Assembly (NCBI GenBank): GCA_025966435.1 | Contig: JAICRQ010000080.1 | Coordinates: 1 to 10,146 of the forward strand | DNA length: 10,146 bases | Reading direction: 5' to 3' | Origin: Anaerolineales bacterium | GTDB taxonomy: Bacteria > Chloroflexota > Anaerolineae > Anaerolineales > Villigracilaceae | Shown here: one piece after another, positions 5,528 through 10,146 of the stretch | Layout of the letters: each line of letters opens with the position of its first letter | How positions within the stretch are numbered: the first letter of the stretch is position 1 | The notes under the pieces: generated by a model | Told to the model about the DNA's origin: nothing | Seen by the model: only the letters and a program-made list of their open reading frames with translations | Database searches by the model: none | Made by a program: the position numbers and the translations under genes

Positions 5528-6070
5528 ATGTCATTTTACACATCCAAAGGTGATGACGGGACGACCAGCCTGCTTGGCGAGGGGCGCGTTGCAAAGTATC
5601 ATGCACGCATCGAGGCGGTAGGAACGCTCGACGAGTCCAGCGCCGCTTTAGGGTTGGCGCGTGCCCAATGCCGCGACCCGCACTCCAACGGAATCCTGCT
5701 CGAAGCGCAGCGCGACCTCTACAAGCTTATGGCAGAGGTCGCCGCGACGCCTGAAAACGCTGAGAAGTTCCACTCCATCGACGCGGCTCGCGTGACCTGG
5801 CTGGAAGAACAGACAGACGAGTTAAGCAAGCTGGTGGAGATGCCAAAGGAATTCATCCTCCCGGGCGATTCGGTCGCGGGCGCTGCGCTTTCGCTGGCAC
5901 GTGCGATCGTCCGCCGGGCAGAACGGCGCGTGGTGGAATTGTTCGACGCCGAGGAGATTAAGAACCCTGACCTGCAGCGGTATCTCAATCGTTTATCGTC
6001 TCTATGTTTTGTTTTAGAACTGCTCGAGAATCAGGCAGCGGGACATAAGACGACGCTGGCAAAAGAATAA
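5528..6070 (+). CDS. Cob(I)alamin adenosyltransferase, PduO type
   Basis: ATP:cob(I)alamin adenosyltransferase of the PduO (ATR) family, 180 residues. It transfers the 5'-deoxyadenosyl group of ATP to cob(I)alamin, making adenosylcobalamin for mutases and related enzymes. The N-terminal ATP-binding loop TSKGDDGTTSLL (5-16) corresponds to the usual TKTGDxGTTSL. It is followed by GTLDE (32-36), the ILPG turn (110-113), the nucleotide-contacting RRAERRV (129-135) and YLNRLSSLCFVL (152-163). All main blocks are present, so it should be active. The ATG at 5528 gives the family-standard N-terminus MSFYTSKGDD; the frame is open further upstream, but that part runs through the palindrome and is not coding. 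No cobalamin riboswitch fits in the short leaderless upstream region. DUF554 follows on the same strand after about 100 nt. Confidence 0.95.
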   Translation: MSFYTSKGDDGTTSLLGEGRVAKYHARIEAVGTLDESSAALGLARAQCRDPHSNGILLEAQRDLYKLMAEVAATPENAEKFHSIDAARVTWLEEQTDELSKLVEMPKEFILPGDSVAGAALSLARAIVRRAERRVVELFDAEEIKNPDLQRYLNRLSSLCFVLELLENQAAGHKTTLAKE

Positions 6071-6075
6071 TATCC

Positions 6076-6094
6076 GTCCTGAGCGAAGTTGAAG
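6076..6094 (+). repeat. Short remnant resembling a widespread dispersed repeat
   Basis: GTCCTGAGCGAAGTTGAAG lies in the 103-nt spacer between the adenosyltransferase and DUF554. It closely resembles the GTCCTGAGCGAAGTCGAAGG motif I recall as a very frequent scattered intergenic sequence in environmental bacterial genomes, differing by one base over the shared part. Nothing else in this spacer is recognisable. The identification rests on memory, not on a search. Confidence 0.45.
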
Positions 6095-6173
6095 AACAGA
6101 AGATACGAAAAATAAAATTGGCATCAAACCCACGCTTCGATTGCGTAGCATTCAGCGCGAAAGATTGGATGAT

Positions 6174-6872
6174 ATGACTGGCACATTGCTTAACATCGCA
6201 ACTGTCTTGATTGGGGGACTAATCGGTTTGCTCTTTGGGGCGCGCATCCCGGACAAATTAAAAGAAACAGTCATTGCGGGCATGGGCCTGTTCACTGCCG
6301 CGATGGGGCTGCAGATGTTCCTCGATACAGAAAATGCATTGATCGTTCTGGGCGCGCTTCTTATCGGCACGTTGCTGGGTGAGTGGTGGCGCATCGAAGA
6401 TGGCTTACATCGGTTGGGCGAATTCCTGGAAAGCAAATTTTCACGCGAAGAGAAGGATGGATCGAACAAATTTGTGCGGGGCTTTCTCACCGCCTCTCTG
6501 CTCTTTTGTGTAGGTCCCATGACGATCCTGGGTTCGATTCAGGACGGCCTAACCGGGGACTACAACTTGCTGGCAGTCAAATCCGTGCTGGATGGCTTTG
6601 CTTCCATGGCATTTGCCTCCACGCTGGGGGTTGGTGTGATGTTCTCAACGATCGTAATACTTATCTATCAAGGCGGGGTTAGCCTGTTGGCCGCACAATT
6701 GGACGCTCTTGTGACGCCATCCATGATGAATGAGCTGACTGCCACCGGTGGGGTCATTCTGCTGGGACTCGCGATCAGCAGCCTGCTGGAGATCAAAAAA
6801 ATACGAGTAGGGAATATGCTGCCGGCGCTGGCTATCGCGCCATTGATCGTCTGGGGGATCGGGTTCTTCTAA
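6174..6872 (+). CDS. DUF554 family membrane protein (YdfK/YqgA-like)
   Basis: A 232-residue polytopic membrane protein of the DUF554 family, whose transport or other role is not established. I chose the ATG at 6174, giving MTGTLLNIATVLIGGLIGLLFG, the usual family N-terminus; a TTG further upstream would add eleven polar residues with no support. About seven hydrophobic segments are visible. Family hallmarks are the glycine-rich first helices, GALLIGTLLGEWWRIEDGL (60-78), and the highly conserved central block FCVGPMTILGSIQDGLTGDY (111-130), followed by the KSVLDGFASMAFASTLGVGV stretch (136-155). A charged loop at 86-98 probably lies in the cytoplasm. No convincing Shine-Dalgarno is seen. The gene may be read from the adenosyltransferase promoter, and its stop lies 6 nt from the stop of the convergent transporter gene. 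Confidence 0.9.
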   Translation: MTGTLLNIATVLIGGLIGLLFGARIPDKLKETVIAGMGLFTAAMGLQMFLDTENALIVLGALLIGTLLGEWWRIEDGLHRLGEFLESKFSREEKDGSNKFVRGFLTASLLFCVGPMTILGSIQDGLTGDYNLLAVKSVLDGFASMAFASTLGVGVMFSTIVILIYQGGVSLLAAQLDALVTPSMMNELTATGGVILLGLAISSLLEIKKIRVGNMLPALAIAPLIVWGIGFF

Positions 6873-6878
6873 CGACGT

Positions 6879-7733
6879 TCATGCAAAGAGAGCGATAATT
6901 AATATCCCTACAAAAATGACTGTCGAGCCGATTACGCGCGTCCCTCCCATTGGCTCTTCCAGAAAGATCCACCCGAGTACCGCGCCGATGACGACGCTCA
7001 CCTCGCGGATCGCGCCGGAATAACTTAACGGGGCGAACGAATAGGCAGTGAGTGCCAGCAGGTAGGCTGCCACACCCAGCGCTGCCGCCAGGATCAGCGG
7101 GAGGCGCGGTCCTTTCCAGGCAGCCAGAAACGGACTCCATCCGAAGCGGCGAATGTTATACGTGGTAGTCAGAACGGGCACGAACATGAACATCGTCAGC
7201 GCGTAGGGAAGCGCGGGACCATTCTTGACAGCCGTCCCATCGATCAGGGTATAGAGGGAGATGATCAGAGCAACGGATAACGCGATCGCCACGCCTTTAA
7301 AGTGAAGCCGGCTGCCGCGGCTTTGAATGAGAGCCGTCGCACCGATAATCACCATACCACAGACGATCAGGCTGACGCCAAGGATGCCGCCCAGGCTGGG
7401 CTGTTCTTTGAGAAAGACTACAGACCACAACATCAGGAACGCCGGCGCGGTTCCGCGCGCGATGGGATACACCAGCGAAAAGTCGTGGTCGCTGTAGGCA
7501 TTCGAGAGCAGGATGAAGTACACTGCCTCCAGCCCCATACTGAGCAGAGCGAACAACCACATGGAGCGCGGCGGCAAACCGGTAAACAAGAGCAGAAAAA
7601 AGGCAAGGACCCCGCTGATGATTACCTGCCAGCCCATGGCAATGTACTTTTCCTGAGACCGTTTGAGGAGCAGATTCCAAAGCGCGTGCAGAAAAGCAGA
7701 TGTCAGAAGGAGAAGAATGGCAACCAGGGGCAT
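6879..7733 (-). CDS. EamA/DMT superfamily transporter
   Basis: A 284-residue inner-membrane protein with about ten hydrophobic segments arranged as two EamA repeats, the usual build of drug/metabolite transporters. The two repeat signatures are seen as LVYPIARGTAPAFLMLWSVV with FLKEQ (88-111) and SYSGAIREVSVVIGAVLGWI with FLEEPMGG (237-264). Each is followed by a final hydrophobic helix (GVSLIVCGMVIIGA; STVIFVGILIIALF). I chose the ATG at 7733, giving MPLVAILLLLTSAFLHALWN, because the first helix of the family starts there. The 30 extra in-frame codons up to 7823 encode polar sequence that also covers the promoter. A plausible TTGCTA-17-TATGGT promoter lies just upstream. There is no Shine-Dalgarno. 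Substrate is unknown; members move amino acids, nucleosides, sugars or metabolites. Confidence 0.9.
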   Translation of the reverse strand: MPLVAILLLLTSAFLHALWNLLLKRSQEKYIAMGWQVIISGVLAFFLLLFTGLPPRSMWLFALLSMGLEAVYFILLSNAYSDHDFSLVYPIARGTAPAFLMLWSVVFLKEQPSLGGILGVSLIVCGMVIIGATALIQSRGSRLHFKGVAIALSVALIISLYTLIDGTAVKNGPALPYALTMFMFVPVLTTTYNIRRFGWSPFLAAWKGPRLPLILAAALGVAAYLLALTAYSFAPLSYSGAIREVSVVIGAVLGWIFLEEPMGGTRVIGSTVIFVGILIIALFA

Positions 7734-7748
7734 ACTGCGAGTGAATGT

Positions 7749-7777
7749 ACCATAGAAAATGGAAGTTGGATTAGCAA
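7749..7777 (-). promoter_or_regulatory. Probable promoter of the EamA transporter gene
   Basis: On the minus strand TTGCTA (7777-7772) and TATGGT (7754-7749) are separated by exactly 17 bp, each matching four of six consensus bases. The -10 ends 15 nt before the ATG at 7733, implying a leader of about eight bases. Confidence 0.45.
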
Positions 7778-7836
7778 CCCGACCTACTTTTGTTGGGGAA
7801 ATGTAACCATTACGTTCTTCCAATTCCGTATTCCAA

Positions 7837-7845
7837 TGCTATACT
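7837..7845 (+). promoter_or_regulatory. Extended -10 promoter of the lipoprotein gene
   Basis: TGCTATACT is a TGn-extended -10 element with five of six -10 consensus bases, about 31 nt before the ATG at 7877. No strong -35 is present (TTCCAA at 7818-7823 is the best), as is common for extended -10 promoters. It leaves room for a leader of about 25 nt with a ribosome-binding site. Confidence 0.55.
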
Positions 7846-7864
7846 GTGCCGCAAATAACAACAC

Positions 7865-7870
7865 AGGAGA
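7865..7870 (+). promoter_or_regulatory. Shine-Dalgarno of the lipoprotein gene
   Basis: AGGAGA with a 6-nt spacer (ATTGCT) before the ATG at 7877. It is the best-placed ribosome-binding site in the window. Confidence 0.75.
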
Positions 7871-7876
7871 ATTGCT

Positions 7877-8686
7877 ATGAAAGCGTTACGTCCATTGCTC
7901 TTTATCGTCTCATTGATTTCCATTGTAGGACTGGCTTGTTCCGGTGGGGCAACGCCGCCCACGCAGCCTCCACCGCCTACGCAGCCCGTGGTCATCCCGA
8001 CGAACCCACCTCTGCCCACCGAGGTGCCGCCGACCGAAGAACTTCCCACGGAAGCACCAGCCACAGAGGTTGTGACTGAAGAGCCTGTCTCACAGGCAGA
8101 GGAATTTTTCACCGAAGAATTTGATACCCCTCTCTCCGGTGACTGGGATATCCTGACCGTCACCGGCTCAGATGATGCCGATCCTGATGAAGTGACCGTC
8201 GAAGCGGATAATGGGCAGCTCGTCTGGGATTTTGACAGCGAGTATGTCTATTATTACATCTTCTATAATGCCTTCGAGTATGAAGACGTCAAGCTCGAGG
8301 TGAGAGCCGACAACCGCGGCCGCAATAACAATTCCATCAGCCTGATCTGCCGTTACAACGCGGACATTGGCTGGTACGAGTTCAATATTGCCAATAACGG
8401 CTTGTACGACATCCTGTACGCTGAAGTGGAGAATGATGGCGATATTTCATACAGCCGGGTGGCGAATGGCGGCTCCAATGCAATCAATCAGGGCATGGAT
8501 GTCAATGAGTACGCGATCACATGCGACGATGAAGAACTTGGCTTGTTCATCAACGGCGATGAAGTCATCACCATTCCCGAGAGGAGATATGGACTGCGTT
8601 CCGGCCAGGTAGGTGTCTCTGTCTCGTCCTTCAACGTCCTGCCCATCTTGATCGAAATGGATTGGATCCGGATCAGCGAGCCGTAA
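7877..8686 (+). CDS. Secreted lipoprotein with P/T/E-rich tether and probable beta-sandwich domain
   Basis: A 269-residue protein with a lipoprotein signal: MKALRPLLFIVSLISIVGLAC, lipobox VGLAC with the lipidated Cys21. Residues 22-72 form a low-complexity linker of Pro, Thr, Glu and Val, with PPTQPPPPTQP followed by PTE-type units, a flexible spacer that holds the next part away from the membrane. Residues about 77-267 form a Tyr/Asn/Asp-rich, strand-dominated domain with the order 'EEFDTPLSGDWD', a region of paired strands, ISLICRYN, a YxFNI strand, LGLFINGDEVITI, RYGLRSGQVGVSV, and a closing EMDWIRI. This order resembles the LamG/DUF1080-like concanavalin-type sandwich often linked to carbohydrate or surface binding. 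The fold assignment is by pattern only. The gene stands alone between a divergent transporter gene and a strong terminator. Confidence 0.85.
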   Translation: MKALRPLLFIVSLISIVGLACSGGATPPTQPPPPTQPVVIPTNPPLPTEVPPTEELPTEAPATEVVTEEPVSQAEEFFTEEFDTPLSGDWDILTVTGSDDADPDEVTVEADNGQLVWDFDSEYVYYYIFYNAFEYEDVKLEVRADNRGRNNNSISLICRYNADIGWYEFNIANNGLYDILYAEVENDGDISYSRVANGGSNAINQGMDVNEYAITCDDEELGLFINGDEVITIPERRYGLRSGQVGVSVSSFNVLPILIEMDWIRISEP

Positions 8687-8713
8687 AAAGCAAAGAAGAA
8701 AAAGGAAAGAAAG

Positions 8714-8742
8714 GACCTCCGAGTCTTTGGGACTCGGAGGTC
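8714..8742. terminator. Bidirectional Rho-independent terminator
   Basis: A perfect 12-bp stem (8714-8725 with 8731-8742) and a 5-nt loop (TTTGG) lies 27 nt after the lipoprotein stop, followed on the plus strand by TTCGTTTT. On the minus strand the hairpin is followed by a pyrimidine-rich CCTTTCTTTCCTTTTT, so it can also stop transcription from the convergent SDR gene, which ends at 8761. Confidence 0.9.
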
Positions 8743-8760
8743 TTCGTTTTCGTAAAGTTC

Positions 8761-9429
8761 TTAATAAATCGGTATTCTTGCCCCGTTCACTTTGGCTGCC
8801 TCGGCAGAAAAGAGATATAGCATCGCCGCGGCAATTTCATCAGGCGTTGTTCCCTTGCCCGTATTATTCTCATCGATCGCGCGAACTTGAATGATATTCG
8901 CAGTGACGCCTTGTTCCTTGAGTTCCGCGGCGAGGGTCAGGACCAGATTCTCCTGTGCGGCTTTTGCGGCAGTGTAGATGCCTGTTTTACCTTGCGGGCT
9001 GGGCACGTTGGATGCAGAAACGATCATCACGCGTCCCCATTTGTGTTGCACCATCTGCGGCGCGAATGCCTGGAATAAATGGAAGGTCGTCCAGATGTGC
9101 TGACCCAGCATGGACTCCAGATCTTTCGCCTCGCCTTCTACCAGAGTCTTCCCACCGACCCAGCCACCGACGAGATGGATCAGGGCGTGGATTCCGCCGA
9201 ATTTGGCGGCGACCGCCTCCGCGGTCGCGTGCACCACATTCCTATCCCGCAGATCAAAGGCAGAGGTCAACAAGCGTCCTTCCGGAATGTTCAAATCGCG
9301 CGCTAGCGCATCCAATTTTTCCGGATTGCGGTCGAGCAGAACCAGTGAGTGTCCGTGCTCCGCGAAGGTGTATGCAATTTTCCGCCCCAGCCCACCGGTT
9401 GCTCCGGTGATCAGGACTGTCTTAGTCAT
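8761..9429 (-). CDS. Short-chain dehydrogenase/reductase (SDR) family protein
   Basis: A 222-residue classical-type SDR, an NAD(P)-dependent oxidoreductase with a Rossmann fold. The coenzyme loop TGATGGLG (8-15) is intact, and Asp33 at the end of the second strand (LVLLDRNPEKL) points to NAD(H) rather than NADP(H). The active-site pair is Y152 and K156 in YTAAK, with the serine in VSAS (S138 or S140). Two departures are seen: the usual NNAG motif is replaced by HLVGGW (85-90), and the Asn of the catalytic tetrad appears to be His111 in GQHIWTTF. The C-terminus is short (ends GARIPIY). The ATG at 9429 lies within the end of ribA (8-nt overlap), so the two are translationally coupled. Substrate unknown; a pterin or flavin-related role is suggested only by the neighbour. 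Confidence 0.92.
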   Translation of the reverse strand: MTKTVLITGATGGLGRKIAYTFAEHGHSLVLLDRNPEKLDALARDLNIPEGRLLTSAFDLRDRNVVHATAEAVAAKFGGIHALIHLVGGWVGGKTLVEGEAKDLESMLGQHIWTTFHLFQAFAPQMVQHKWGRVMIVSASNVPSPQGKTGIYTAAKAAQENLVLTLAAELKEQGVTANIIQVRAIDENNTGKGTTPDEIAAAMLYLFSAEAAKVNGARIPIY

Positions 9430-10146
9430 TTAATTCTTCCATCTGGGCTTCGCTCATGCCCTCCACGATGGGGGGATCAGATTGTTCCAGGAGTCGTTCG
9501 TTGCCATACAGATCGATCAAATGACCGGATTTTGCCGCCTTGGTTTCGAGATAAAAGCGGTTGTATTCATTTGGTTCCATAATATGGGGAATGCGTCCAT
9601 TCACTTGGATGCCGTAGCGAGTGAGCTGATCGATCTTCTTCGGATTGTTCGTCATGAGCTGCACCGATTTGATCTTGAGCGACATCAACATGTGTGCGGC
9701 CACCGCATAGTCGCGCTCATCGTCGCGGAAACCGAGCGCCAGGTTTGCCTCCACGGTATCCAGCCCCTGATCCTGCAAACTGTAGGCGCGAATCTTATTG
9801 ATCAGTCCGATGCCGCGCCCCTCCTGGCGCAGGTAGAGCACGATCCCCCGTTCCATCTTTCCGATCTTCTTTAGTGCCGCCTCAAGCTGGTCGCGGCAGT
9901 CACAGCGCAGAGAGCCCATCACATCTCCGGTCAGGCACTCAGAATGCAGACGCACGGGTACATCCGAGGCGCCGATCACATCCCCCCTGGTGATGGCAAC
10001 ATGCTCCTTGCCATCCTTGTTGTTCTCGAACGCTACGATATGGAAATCTCCAAAGCGGGTTGGCAGTTCCGCCATTGCCACAACACGGACACAGACTTTA
10101 TCCTTACCCAGTCCTTCACATTCATGATCGCCTTCTGTTTCCAGAA
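9422..10146 (-). CDS. ribA: GTP cyclohydrolase II (5' end beyond the window)
   Basis: Converts GTP to 2,5-diamino-6-ribosylamino-4(3H)-pyrimidinone 5'-phosphate, the first committed step of riboflavin synthesis. The zinc site is seen as SECLTGDVMGSLRCDC (C-x10-C-x-C). Other catalytic blocks are RQEGRGIGL, DTVEANLALGFRDDERDY, LMTNNPKK and GIQVNGRIP. A GTG at 10081 (VAMAELPTRFGDF, if used as start) gives 219 residues, but it has no Shine-Dalgarno. The frame also stays open to the right edge, coding ETEGDHECEGLGKDKVCVRV before it, which runs smoothly into the RibA domain. I therefore treat the gene as cut at its 5' end. The visible extension does not look like the end of a RibB (DHBP synthase) domain, so a stand-alone RibA with a short Cys/His-containing N-terminal extension is more likely than a RibBA fusion. 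The downstream SDR gene overlaps by 8 nt. Confidence 0.95.
   Translation of the reverse strand, partial: LETEGDHECEGLGKDKVCVRVVAMAELPTRFGDFHIVAFENNKDGKEHVAITRGDVIGASDVPVRLHSECLTGDVMGSLRCDCRDQLEAALKKIGKMERGIVLYLRQEGRGIGLINKIRAYSLQDQGLDTVEANLALGFRDDERDYAVAAHMLMSLKIKSVQLMTNNPKKIDQLTRYGIQVNGRIPHIMEPNEYNRFYLETKAAKSGHLIDLYGNERLLEQSDPPIVEGMSEAQMEELND

Noticed and set aside
7803..7813. GTAA-CCA-TTAC inverted repeat in the divergent EamA-lipoprotein spacer as an operator
   Set aside because: Four-base arms are expected by chance in a spacer of this size, and no second copy is present.
7734..7823. Thirty extra N-terminal codons of the EamA transporter
   Set aside because: They code polar sequence before the first family helix and cover a plausible -35/-10 pair; the ATG at 7733 fits the family start.
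7930..8095. Tandem P/T/E codon repeats in the lipoprotein as a CRISPR or minisatellite
   Set aside because: The repeats are short, irregular and in frame, explained by a proline/threonine/glutamate-rich linker.
8955..9433. Plus-strand open frames opposite the SDR gene
   Set aside because: They are low-complexity Arg/Ser/Pro-rich shadows of a clear SDR gene on the other strand.
1..10146. Defence island, prophage, integron or secondary-metabolite cluster
   Set aside because: All recognised genes are housekeeping or transport functions; no transposase, integrase, nuclease-helicase pair, toxin-antitoxin pair or biosynthetic core enzyme is present, and I found no tRNA or rRNA.

Overview
The window looks like an ordinary chromosomal segment from a bacterium with high-GC, housekeeping-style gene content. 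I infer a Chloroflexota/Anaerolineae-type genome. The reasons are the proline/threonine/glutamate-rich lipoprotein linker, the frequent absence of Shine-Dalgarno sequences, the style of the dispersed intergenic repeats, and the mix of a 7TM-HD phosphodiesterase, PduO-type adenosyltransferase and endonuclease IV. This placement is an inference; no rRNA or marker phylogeny was possible.

Layout. (1) Positions 1-3199, minus strand: a tight operon read right to left. It encodes a 7TM-HD (PgpH-like) c-di-AMP phosphodiesterase, the rRNA-maturation endoribonuclease YbeY (14-nt overlap), a DgkA-type lipid kinase (4-nt ATGA overlap) and, 35 nt further on, the N-terminal 70 codons of an endonuclease IV cut by the left edge. 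(2) 3305-5371, minus strand: an uncharacterised acidic protein, a LysE/RhtB exporter and a hotdog thioesterase form a close-packed cluster. Behind it lies yqeY, which has its own apparently leaderless promoter. (3) 5372-5527: a divergent intergenic region holding a perfect 57-nt palindrome (28-bp arms, 1-nt centre) between two outward-facing TATAAT boxes. (4) 5528-6872, plus strand: PduO-type cob(I)alamin adenosyltransferase, then a DUF554 membrane protein. (5) 6879-7733, minus strand: an EamA-type transporter, convergent with DUF554 with only 6 nt between them. (6) 7877-8686, plus strand: a secreted lipoprotein with a P/T/E-rich tether and a probable beta-sandwich domain, with a clear extended -10 and Shine-Dalgarno, ending at a strong bidirectional terminator. 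(7) 8761-10146, minus strand: an SDR-family oxidoreductase overlapped by 8 nt with GTP cyclohydrolase II (ribA), whose reading frame stays open to the right edge.

Functionally the window combines nucleotide second-messenger turnover, RNA/DNA maintenance, lipid phosphorylation, B12 activation and the first step of riboflavin synthesis. I see no phage, transposase, CRISPR, toxin-antitoxin or secondary-metabolite system. I do not claim a new system. The most unusual material is intergenic: the perfect palindrome, a degenerate inverted-repeat element upstream of the PgpH gene, a short match to a widely seen dispersed repeat, and two -10 boxes sitting 6-7 nt before ATG codons, consistent with leaderless mRNAs. 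Every intergenic stretch is shorter than 300 nt.
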